A stretch of 5,760 nucleotides of DNA from GCA-2686265 sp036010965 (GCA_036010965.1 DASCMO010000039.1:1-5760), one strand, 5' to 3'. Shown: positions 1-5,760, numbered from the stretch's first letter. The notes: a model not told the origin generated them from the sequence alone. Numbers and translations are program-made.

Positions 1-37
1 CCTCCGAATGGGCGAAGCACCCCCGATACGCCCCTCC

Positions 38-109
38 CCAAGGCAATCTGCCCATGGTTTTCGCTCCCTGGTAGACTCCTAAGCATGCCTTGCCCGTCTC
101 TATGGGCCT
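38..109. repeat. Direct repeat, left copy (at least 72 bp)
   Basis: These 72 bases match 5689-5760 with a single mismatch (C at 51, G at 5702), at a constant offset of 5651. The left edge is sharp: position 37 and its counterpart 5688 differ, and the flanks 1-37 and 5652-5688 are unrelated. The right edge cannot be placed, because the second copy runs into the end of the window. The repeat carries the TAGACT promoter-like motif and the following ATG. Its left end can fold into a small hairpin (38-57). It shows no coding bias. Confidence 0.95.
70..87 (+). promoter_or_regulatory. Leaderless-type -10 motif (TAGACT) upstream of the split oxidase genes
   Basis: The -10-like hexamer TAGACT (72-77) lies 7 nt before an ATG at 85, the spacing expected when transcription starts at or next to the start codon. 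The surrounding string fits GGTAGRCTCNNNNGCATG, which recurs at the same distance before the gene at 2204. No convincing TTGACA-like -35 box lies 16-18 nt upstream. The ATG at 85 is in frame with the oxidase gene, but codons 85-249 look non-coding (about half G/C at third positions). The motif may therefore mark a transcription start with a leader of about 165 nt rather than the translation start. The motif match is seen; its promoter role is inferred. Confidence 0.5.
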
Positions 110-127
110 CCTCGGGTACTGGAGCCC
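104..127 (+). other. Leader hairpin with one bulge
   Basis: GGGC (104-107) and TCC (109-111) pair with GGA (121-123) and GCCC (124-127), leaving C108 bulged and a 9-nt loop. It lies just after the promoter-like motif, in the leader of the first oxidase gene, and its left arm overlaps the end of the visible repeat. No T-run follows, so it does not look like a terminator. It may be an RNA structure or chance in GC-rich DNA. Confidence 0.25.
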
Positions 128-148
128 GTCACCTTGGAAGACCTATCC

Positions 149-172
149 ACTCGAGCCCCCGTCGAGTATTTT
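149..172 (+). promoter_or_regulatory. Perfect 6-bp inverted repeat followed by ATTTT
   Basis: ACTCGA (149-154) and TCGAGT (162-167) are exact reverse complements around a 7-nt C-rich spacer, and ATTTT (168-172) follows. It sits about 80 nt upstream of the first oxidase start. It could be an operator, or a weak attenuator-like hairpin with a short T-run. The stem is short, so chance is a real alternative. Confidence 0.3.
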
Positions 173-249
173 GGAGTCGTAGATCCTGTTTCCCTGCGCG
201 TCGGATCCTCCGTGGACGCGCTCCTGCTCCCTTCCTCCCCTCAACGACC

Positions 250-1245
250 ATGACGAGCAGCCCCCCTCCGCGACCGACTCCGGGCAAGAGCCGCCGTGAG
301 TTCCTCGGCACCCTGGCCTCGGGCCTAGGCGTCAGCGCCGCCGGCCTCGCCGCCGCGCCCCGGGCCTCCGCCCGACCGCTGGCGACCACGTGGAACCTGC
401 GCGCGGTCCAGACCAGCTACGACTTCGCCGACGGCACGGCGCTCCCCTTCTTCCGCTTCGCCCCCAGCGGCGGCGGCGGACGGCGCGGGCAGCTGCCCTA
501 CTTCGAGGCCACCGAGGGCGACGCCGTCGATGTGATCATCGACAACCAGCTCCCGATCGCCCTGCGCCCGGCGCTGATCGGCGTCGCCGAGGGGCCGGAG
601 ATCGCGGCGGGTACGAGCGGCGTGTTCTCCTTCACGATGCCTCCGGCGGGCTCCTACCTCTTCGGCCATGCGCCGCCGCGGTTCTCGAGCCGCAGCCACG
701 GCCCGGTCGCCCACCCGACCCACAGCGGACTGTCGGCCTCGGTCACCTCGAGACCGACGAGCGGCCAGCAGGAGCTTTACAACGGCGGGCCGACCTTCGA
801 CCGCGAGTACGGCCTGATCTACGAGGACGCGGACAGTCGCATCAACCAGACCATGGGCGGCACGACTCCCTCGCGCACCAAGCCCTATGAGCCGAACTAC
901 TTCACGGTCAACGGGCTCGCCTTCCCCGACTCGGCCTCCGATCCCGACACGATCGTCAGCGGATCGCTCGGCGAGGACATCCTCATCCGCTTCGGCAACT
1001 TCGGCCGCATGCGCCAGAGCATCCACTTCCACGGCTACCACGCCCAGATCGTGGCGCAGAACACCGTCCCCGACGCGACGATGCCCCCCAAGGACACGAT
1101 CGCCGTGCCCTACCACACGACTGTCGATGTGATCCTGACACCCAACCAAGCGGGCGTGTATCCCCTGCATCCCCACAGCCTGACCGCGGTCACGGCCAAC
1201 GGGTTCTACCCGCTCGGCGCCCTCGCGCTGATCGACATCACCTGA
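250..1245 (+). CDS. Tat-exported multicopper oxidase subunit without a type 1 copper site
   Basis: This 331-residue protein has a twin-arginine signal (S14-R15-R16-E17-F18-L19, a hydrophobic stretch, and a likely cut after A-S-A at residue 41), so export in folded form is expected. Two cupredoxin-like domains follow. The first (about 50-165) has lost its copper ligands: the usual HxHG position reads LRPALIG (105-111), and the GTYxYHSH position reads GSYLFGHAP. The second (about 190-331) keeps HFH (259-261) and HPH (307-309), the four histidines for half of a trinuclear type 2/3 cluster. Its type 1 ligands are gone: glutamine at 256, proline at 308 in place of cysteine, and alanine at 313. The next gene supplies the complementary set. 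I chose the ATG at 250 because it places the Tat motif near the N-terminus and because 85-249 lacks coding bias. No Shine-Dalgarno is visible. The substrate is unknown. Confidence 0.85.
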   Translation: MTSSPPPRPTPGKSRREFLGTLASGLGVSAAGLAAAPRASARPLATTWNLRAVQTSYDFADGTALPFFRFAPSGGGGRRGQLPYFEATEGDAVDVIIDNQLPIALRPALIGVAEGPEIAAGTSGVFSFTMPPAGSYLFGHAPPRFSSRSHGPVAHPTHSGLSASVTSRPTSGQQELYNGGPTFDREYGLIYEDADSRINQTMGGTTPSRTKPYEPNYFTVNGLAFPDSASDPDTIVSGSLGEDILIRFGNFGRMRQSIHFHGYHAQIVAQNTVPDATMPPKDTIAVPYHTTVDVILTPNQAGVYPLHPHSLTAVTANGFYPLGALALIDIT

Positions 1246-1251
1246 GCTCGC

Positions 1252-1256
1252 GGAGG
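1252..1256 (+). promoter_or_regulatory. Shine-Dalgarno GGAGG for the second oxidase gene
   Basis: GGAGG ends 8 nt before the ATG at 1265, inside the 19-nt gap after the upstream stop codon. It fixes the start of the second gene and supports one transcript for the pair. The genes starting at 250 and 2204 have no comparable site. Confidence 0.75.
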
Positions 1257-1264
1257 AAACACCG

Positions 1265-2167
1265 ATGGCCGGACTAGGACAAAACGTGGGCACGCAGTTC
1301 GCCCTCCGTTCACGCATGAACGGCAGCGCGACGGTCGGCGGGCAGAGCATCGCCACTTGGTACTACGCCGAGCAAGGCACGGGCCCCGGCACGGGGTTCA
1401 TGGGAGACCGACAGATACCGTCGGTCCACATCGAGCCGATCGAGGGGCAGCTCATCACGGTCGACTTCTTCAACGAGAGCATGATGCCGCACACGATCCA
1501 CCTGCACGGGCTGGACGTGGACCAGGCGAACGACGGCGTGCCGGAGACCTCCGCAACGGTCTACCCGATGCAGAGCACGACGTACCAGTTCACCGCTCCG
1601 CACGCGGGGACGTATCACTACCACTGCCACGTCGACACGGTGCTGCACTACCCGATGGGGATGCACGGCGGCGTGATCGTCCGACCGCCGGACGGCTCGA
1701 TCGACAAGGCGTGGGCCGGCGGACCGACCTTCGATGAGGAGGTCCTCTGGCAGCTGCACACCGTCGATCGAAGCTGGCACTCCCTGATGGGTTCGGGCCC
1801 GCAGACGGCGCGCTTCCACCCCGACGGCTTCCTGTTGAACGGGAAGGAGGAGCCCGCCTCCCTCGACGATCCCTACACAAAGGTCGTCTGCCCGCTCGGC
1901 GGCAAGGCCTACATCCGCATGATCAACGCCGCCTTCCAGTGGGCGCGCGTGTCGCTCGGCGGGTTGACCTTCGAGATCGTGGCGACCGACGGGCGGCCGA
2001 TGCCGACCCCGATCGCCGCGGGCACCTGGGAGATCGGTCCCGGCGAGCGCTACGACCTGCTCGTGAGCGGCACGCAGGTCGGCCAGTACATCGCCCAGAT
2101 CGACTACCTCGATGACTACACGGGCGCGGTCCTCGGAAGCGCCAGGACGCGCGTGGAGATCGTCTGA
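1265..2167 (+). CDS. Multicopper oxidase subunit with type 1 copper site, no signal peptide
   Basis: This 300-residue protein has two cupredoxin domains. The first (about 40-145) carries HTIHLHG: H76 fits the type 1 histidine, and H79 and H81 fit the trinuclear cluster. It also has H120-C121-H122, then H128 and M133. C121 would be the type 1 cysteine, with H120 and H122 as cluster ligands. The cysteine-to-H128 distance is 7, two more than in laccase-type HCHxxxH. The second domain (about 180-300) has no copper ligands and resembles the middle domain of three-domain oxidases, with LLNG, an RMINA stretch, ATDGRPM and GPGERYDLLVSG. There is no signal peptide. With only four cluster histidines, it needs a partner to complete the site, and the upstream protein has exactly the missing four. 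The two genes are 19 bp apart. Co-export through the partner's Tat signal is inferred. Confidence 0.88.
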   Translation: MAGLGQNVGTQFALRSRMNGSATVGGQSIATWYYAEQGTGPGTGFMGDRQIPSVHIEPIEGQLITVDFFNESMMPHTIHLHGLDVDQANDGVPETSATVYPMQSTTYQFTAPHAGTYHYHCHVDTVLHYPMGMHGGVIVRPPDGSIDKAWAGGPTFDEEVLWQLHTVDRSWHSLMGSGPQTARFHPDGFLLNGKEEPASLDDPYTKVVCPLGGKAYIRMINAAFQWARVSLGGLTFEIVATDGRPMPTPIAAGTWEIGPGERYDLLVSGTQVGQYIAQIDYLDDYTGAVLGSARTRVEIV

Positions 2168-2188
2168 GTACCGCCGGCGACGGAAACC

Positions 2189-2206
2189 GGTAGGCTCGGC
2201 CGCATG
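2189..2206 (+). promoter_or_regulatory. Leaderless-type -10 motif (TAGGCT) before the propeller-cytochrome gene
   Basis: TAGGCT (2191-2196) lies 7 nt before the ATG at 2204, in the 36-bp gap after the second oxidase gene. The stretch 2189-2206 matches 70-87 at 13 of 18 positions, with GGTAG, CTC and GCATG identical. No Shine-Dalgarno precedes the ATG, which fits a leaderless transcript. No clear -35 box is seen. If active, it gives this gene its own promoter, in addition to any read-through from the oxidase genes. Confidence 0.5.
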
Positions 2207-5200
2207 AGCGGCGGACTCGTAGCGAACGCGAGACACGGATTCCTGGGACATTGCGGCCGACGCACGCGCCGGGTGTTATCCACCGGCGACGTGATCCTCG
2301 CTTCGACCGTCCTCGCCGCCCTCGCCGCCGCCGGGGGCGACGTCTCCGTGCACTTCGAGACACCGCACGTCTCGCCCCTCGCCCTCTCGCCCGATGGCAA
2401 GACGCTCTGCGCCGTCAACACCGCCGACGGCCGTCTGGAGGTGATCGACGTCTCCGGGGACGACCCCCTCCTGACCGTCGGCGTCCCCGTCGGCCTCGCC
2501 CCCGTGTCGGTCCGCTTCCGCGACGAGGGCGAGGTCTGGGTCGCCAATCACGTCTCCGACAGCGTCAGTGTGGTCGACCTGCCGACGCGCACCGTCGTCG
2601 CCACCCTCGAGACCGCCGACGAGCCCTGTGACGTCGTCTTCGCCGGCGAGCCCCCGCGTGCCTTCGTCTCCTGCTCCCAGGCGAATCGGATTCTGGTCTT
2701 CGATCCCGCCGATCTCGACGCGGCGCCGCTCGCGGTCGAGATCGAGGGCGAGGACCCGCGCGCCCTCGCGCGCAGCGCCGACGGGAAGACGGTGTACGCC
2801 GCGATCTTCGAGTCCGGCAACGGATCGACCATCCTCTCAGGCGGCTTGGACGGCTCGCGCCCCTTCTCCTACCCGCCAGACGCCGTCGGCGTCGCCGACG
2901 GGCCGCACGCGGGGCTCAACCCGCCGCCGAACGCCGCCGGCGCCTTCGCACCGGTGCCGGCAGCGGACAACCCGCCGCCGCCGCGGGTCGGCTTGATCGT
3001 CAAGCGCAAGGAAGGCGGACGCTGGCTGGACGACACCGGGGGCGACTGGACGGACTTCGTCAGTGGCCCGCGCGCGCCCCTCTCGGGGCGGCCGATCGGC
3101 TGGGAGCTCGTCGATCACGACCTGGCCGCGATCGATGCGCACGACCTCTCGGTCACCTACACCGGCGGGCTGATGAACCTGTGCATGGCGCTCGCGGTCC
3201 ACCCCCGAACCGGCGCGGTGTGCGTGGTCGGCACCGACGCCACCAACGAGGTCCGCTTCGAACCGCGCCTCAACGGCCGCTTCCTGCGCGTGAACGCCGC
3301 CTTCGTCGGCGCCGCCGGCGCGAAGGTCGTCGACCTCAACCCGCACCTCGACTACAGCGCCGCGACGGTCCCCCAAGCAAGGCGCGATCTCTCCCTGGGC
3401 GACCCGCGCGCCATCGTGTGGAGCGCGTCGACGGAGAAGGGCTTCGTGAGCGGGATGGGCTCGAACAACCTGGTCGTGATCGACGCCGCCGGGGCGCGCG
3501 CGGGGCGCTCGGCCACCGTGGAGGTGGGCGAGGGGCCTACCGGTCTCGCCCTCGACGAGGTGCGCGGTCGGCTGTACGTCCTCGCTCGCTTCGAGGCCGC
3601 CCTCTGCGTGGTGGACCTCGCCGAGGAGCGCGAGACGGCGCGCATCGCCTTCCACGACCCCACGCCGCCGGCGATCCGCGCCGGCCGCCGGCTGCTCTAC
3701 GACACCCACGCGACCTCCGGTCTCGGACACATCGCCTGCGCCTCGTGCCACGTGGACGCGCGCATGGATCGCTTGGCCTGGGACCTCGGCGATCCCGCCG
3801 GCGAGGTCACGCCGATCGCGGGCCGCAACCTCGGGGCGGGCTTCCCAGGCTTCACCGGCTTCGAGGACTACCACCCGATGAAGGGGCCGATGACGACCCA
3901 GACCCTGCAGGGCGCCGTCGGGCTGGAGCCGCTGCACTGGCGCGGGGACCGCATGGGGCTGGAGGACTTCGCGCCGGCCTTCCGCTCCCTGCAAGGCGAC
4001 GACGAGCTCCCCACCGAGGCGGAGATGGCCGCCTTCAAGCTGTTCCTGGAGAGCATCCACTACCCGCCCAACCCCTTCCGCGACGGCGACAACTCCCTCT
4101 CCGAGCGTGTCGCGCTCCCCGGACACTTCACCAGCGGGCGCTTCGGCGAGGCGGGGCGCCCCCTGCCCGACGGGGACGCGCGGCGGGGGCACGCGCTGTT
4201 CGACCGAGGCGCACTCAACGCGGGCAGGCTGCACTGCTCGACCTGCCACACCCTGCCGACCGGTGCGGGGACCGACTCGCGCTGGAAGGGCACGGGCTAC
4301 GCGCCGATTCCCGCCGGGCCGCGCGGGGAGCGCCACCACGCCCTGTTCGCCGGGGACGGCTCGTCCCAGCACCACTTCAAGATCCCCCACCTGCGCAACG
4401 CCTACGAGAAGGTCGGCTTCGAGACCACGCGCCCGACCGCCCGCGCGGGCTTCGGGTTCCTGCACGACGGAAGCGTCGACTCCCTGGCGCGCTTCGTTTC
4501 CCAGCCCGCCTTCGCCGTGGCTGACGATCAGGACGTGGCGGACGTCGTCGCCTTCCTGTTGAGCCTGACGGGCTCCGACCTGCCCGCGGCCCGCGAGGGC
4601 GACCTGCGTCACCCGCCGGGGACGCGCAGCCGCGACGCCCACGCGGCGGTCGGCAGGCAGACGACCGTCTCCGGAGGCAGCGAGCCCGCGCAGAACCGGT
4701 GGGGGCGGATTGCGGCCGCCGTGGCTCGCGCCCGGACGGGGGCGGTGGGGTTGGCCGTCAAGGGCGTGCGCAACGGCGAGCGGCGCGGCTGGGTCCACGC
4801 GGGGGGCGGTCGATTGCAGTCCGACCGCGAGGGCGAGACGATCGGGTGGGAGCACCTGTTGCGCTCGACCCTGACGGGCGAGCGGCTCACCTGGACCGAG
4901 TTCCCCGCCGGCGCGGCGCGGCGCGCGGGCATCGACCGCGACGGTGACGGCGCCCTCGACCGCGACGAGCTCGACCTCGGCAGCGATCCGGCCGACGCGG
5001 CGAGCGTGCCGCCGGTCACCGGTCGGCGCGCCGGCTGCGGGACTTCCGACGCCCCGCAAGCGTGGCTGCTCGCGACGACCCGGCAAGCGCCCCACTTCAG
5101 CGCCGCCGGCCTGGCCGTGGGCTGCCTGTGCCTGCTGGTCACCGGCGAGCCCGGCGCCGGCGGAGCACCCTTCGCGGAGACCACGAGCGACACGGCCGTC

Positions 5201-5377
5201 CTCGCCTTCGGCGTCGCCGACGAGGCGGGAGCGGTCCGCCTGCGCGTGGGGCCCCACGCGCCCGTGCGCGCCGCGGGCACGCGCCTGCGCTTCGCGCTCC
5301 GCTGGCGCGCTCCCGCCTCGTACCCGGGCGGAGCGCGCCCGCTCCTCGGCGGCGTCTTCGAGTTCGACCGGCCGTGA
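2204..5377 (+). CDS. YVTN beta-propeller / diheme cytochrome c peroxidase-like fusion with EF-hand tail
   Basis: This 1057-residue protein is probably exported: an arginine-rich segment (GRRTRR, 18-23) precedes a hydrophobic run (30-43). Propeller blades span about 58-495, beginning with LALSPDGKTL (59-68) and including NHVSDSVSVVDL-like strands. They are interrupted at about 216-310 by a proline-rich insert containing NPPPPRVGLIV (256 on). A MauG/CcpA-like module follows, with heme site C512-ASC-H516, then HPMKGPM (557-563) and HWRGDR (578-583). A second site, C678-STC-H682, is followed by KIPHLRN (726-732) and FLHDGS (752-757). A canonical EF-hand loop spans 911-922 (D911, D913, D915, E922). 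The last 110 or so residues look like a beta-rich C-terminal domain. Two covalent c-hemes and extracytoplasmic redox activity are expected. Peroxidase or oxidase activity is unproven, and the heme axial ligands are not certain. The ATG at 2204 fits the upstream motif, though the first 25 codons are less GC-biased. It converges on the DUF1501 fragment. Confidence 0.85.
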   Translation: MSGGLVANARHGFLGHCGRRTRRVLSTGDVILASTVLAALAAAGGDVSVHFETPHVSPLALSPDGKTLCAVNTADGRLEVIDVSGDDPLLTVGVPVGLAPVSVRFRDEGEVWVANHVSDSVSVVDLPTRTVVATLETADEPCDVVFAGEPPRAFVSCSQANRILVFDPADLDAAPLAVEIEGEDPRALARSADGKTVYAAIFESGNGSTILSGGLDGSRPFSYPPDAVGVADGPHAGLNPPPNAAGAFAPVPAADNPPPPRVGLIVKRKEGGRWLDDTGGDWTDFVSGPRAPLSGRPIGWELVDHDLAAIDAHDLSVTYTGGLMNLCMALAVHPRTGAVCVVGTDATNEVRFEPRLNGRFLRVNAAFVGAAGAKVVDLNPHLDYSAATVPQARRDLSLGDPRAIVWSASTEKGFVSGMGSNNLVVIDAAGARAGRSATVEVGEGPTGLALDEVRGRLYVLARFEAALCVVDLAEERETARIAFHDPTPPAIRAGRRLLYDTHATSGLGHIACASCHVDARMDRLAWDLGDPAGEVTPIAGRNLGAGFPGFTGFEDYHPMKGPMTTQTLQGAVGLEPLHWRGDRMGLEDFAPAFRSLQGDDELPTEAEMAAFKLFLESIHYPPNPFRDGDNSLSERVALPGHFTSGRFGEAGRPLPDGDARRGHALFDRGALNAGRLHCSTCHTLPTGAGTDSRWKGTGYAPIPAGPRGERHHALFAGDGSSQHHFKIPHLRNAYEKVGFETTRPTARAGFGFLHDGSVDSLARFVSQPAFAVADDQDVADVVAFLLSLTGSDLPAAREGDLRHPPGTRSRDAHAAVGRQTTVSGGSEPAQNRWGRIAAAVARARTGAVGLAVKGVRNGERRGWVHAGGGRLQSDREGETIGWEHLLRSTLTGERLTWTEFPAGAARRAGIDRDGDGALDRDELDLGSDPADAASVPPVTGRRAGCGTSDAPQAWLLATTRQAPHFSAAGLAVGCLCLLVTGEPGAGGAPFAETTSDTAVLAFGVADEAGAVRLRVGPHAPVRAAGTRLRFALRWRAPASYPGGARPLLGGVFEFDRP

Positions 5378-5391
5378 GGGCTTCGCCCTCA
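5375..5391. terminator. Palindrome shared by two convergent stop codons, possible bidirectional terminator
   Basis: TGAGGGCTTCGCCCTCA forms a perfect 7-bp stem with a 3-nt loop. Its first three bases are the TGA of the plus-strand cytochrome gene, and its last three (TCA) are the TGA of the minus-strand DUF1501 gene, so no other spacer separates them. The position suits termination in both directions. No T-run follows on either strand, so intrinsic termination is uncertain. Confidence 0.5.
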
Positions 5392-5706
5392 GCTGAACAA
5401 CTTCCGCACGCGACCGGCTGAGTGGTCGGGGAAGAAGTCCTTGGGCACGTCGAAGCGGAAGTGCTTGTGCAGCACCTCGGCGAAGACGTCGCGGAAATCG
5501 GTGGTGACCTCGAGGTCACGGCGCTGGTAGAGGTCCGCCTCGGCCAGGCCCGTCCACTTGCCGTGAACGCGCCCGCCGGCGACCTCCCCGCCCAAGAGCA
5601 GCATCGAGCCGCCGTGGCCGTGGTCGGTGCCGGAGTTACCGTTCTCGCGGCAGGTGCGGCCGAACTCGGTCATCACCATCACGAGCGTCCAAGGCAATCT
5701 GGCCAT
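5389..5706 (-). CDS. DUF1501 family protein, C-terminal fragment cut off at a repeat
   Basis: The ORF has 105 codons from the ATG at 5706. Codons 7-105 (5688-5392), followed by the stop at 5391-5389, match the C-terminal end of DUF1501 proteins: TLVMVMTEFGRT, then the N- and G-rich stretch ending GTDHGHGG (26-33), LLLGGEVAGGRVHGKW, and a tail ending in a DVFAEVLHKHF-like segment and FPDHS. Family members are typically 400 residues or more, so roughly three quarters is missing. Codons 1-6 lie inside the direct repeat and do not resemble the family. The frame is also open upstream to the window edge. DUF1501 belongs to the alkaline phosphatase-like clan, members often carry Tat signals, and their activity is mostly unknown. 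This is either a truncated pseudogene or a real gene split by a chimeric join. Confidence 0.8.
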   Translation of the reverse strand: MARLPWTLVMVMTEFGRTCRENGNSGTDHGHGGSMLLLGGEVAGGRVHGKWTGLAEADLYQRRDLEVTTDFRDVFAEVLHKHFRFDVPKDFFPDHSAGRVRKLFS

Positions 5707-5760
5707 GGTTTTCGCTCCCTGGTAGACTCCTAAGCATGCCTTGCCCGTCTCTATGGGCCT
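5689..5760. repeat. Direct repeat, right copy, running off the window
   Basis: This is the partner of 38-109, with one mismatch at 5702. It begins exactly between two codons of the broken DUF1501 frame (5689/5688). It carries the same TAGACT motif (5723-5728) and an ATG at 5736, pointing out of the window to the right. How far the similarity continues cannot be seen. Confidence 0.95.

Noticed and set aside
1..37. Possible end of an upstream gene
   Set aside because: It is too short and shows no coding bias or motif in any frame.
38..109. Insertion sequence end or CRISPR repeat
   Set aside because: There is no transposase, no target duplication can be assessed, and only two copies lie 5.6 kb apart, so neither class is supported.
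325..1356. A 343-codon minus-strand open frame over the first oxidase gene
   Set aside because: It runs across the gene boundary and has no recognisable motif. The plus strand has a Tat signal and copper-ligand patterns.
1265..2167. A frameshift splitting one oxidase gene at 1245/1265
   Set aside because: The second gene has its own GGAGG and ATG, the first ends cleanly after a complete cupredoxin domain, and the ligand sets are complementary rather than interrupted.
2837..5257. An 806-codon minus-strand open frame
   Set aside because: It is an antisense shadow of the cytochrome gene. Its translation is low-complexity (R, G, A, V, E rich) with no domain, while the plus strand shows heme motifs and propeller repeats.
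5422..5733. A 103-codon plus-strand open frame over the DUF1501 fragment
   Set aside because: It crosses the repeat junction and resembles no family; the minus strand gives a clear DUF1501 match.

Overview
The window is GC-rich (about 70% by eye), with strong G/C bias at third codon positions and tightly packed genes. A YVTN-type beta-propeller fused to a diheme cytochrome c peroxidase-like module with an EF-hand tail, beside a DUF1501 gene, suggests a high-GC member of Planctomycetota or a similar environmental lineage. This is an inference from gene content; no rRNA or other phylogenetic marker is present.

Layout. Positions 1-249 are a non-coding leader. It holds the first copy of a direct repeat (38-109), a leaderless-type promoter motif inside that repeat, and two small inverted repeats. 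Two consecutive plus-strand genes follow, 250-1245 and 1265-2167, and together they look like a multicopper oxidase split over two polypeptides. The first has a Tat signal and two cupredoxin domains with no type 1 copper site. The second has no signal peptide, but has a complete type 1 motif plus a typical copper-free middle domain. Each contributes two HxH pairs, which together make the eight histidines of a trinuclear copper cluster. After 36 bp and a second copy of the promoter motif comes a 1057-codon plus-strand gene (2204-5377) for an exported protein. Its parts are a beta-propeller, two CxxCH heme sites, an EF-hand loop and a C-terminal beta-rich domain. A 17-bp palindrome at 5375-5391 contains its stop codon and also the stop codon of a convergent minus-strand gene. 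That gene is the C-terminal end of a DUF1501 protein, and its homologous part ends abruptly at 5688, where the second repeat copy (5689-5760) begins.

How the parts may work together. Everything intact looks like an exported redox set: a copper oxidase exported folded through Tat, followed by an extracytoplasmic c-heme protein. An electron-transfer or oxidative role is plausible, but the sequence does not reveal the substrate. The direct repeat at both edges, with a gene broken exactly at one copy, needs explaining. It could be a tandem duplication, a circular or dispersed element, or an assembly or amplification chimera. The right end of the repeat is not seen because the window stops inside it.
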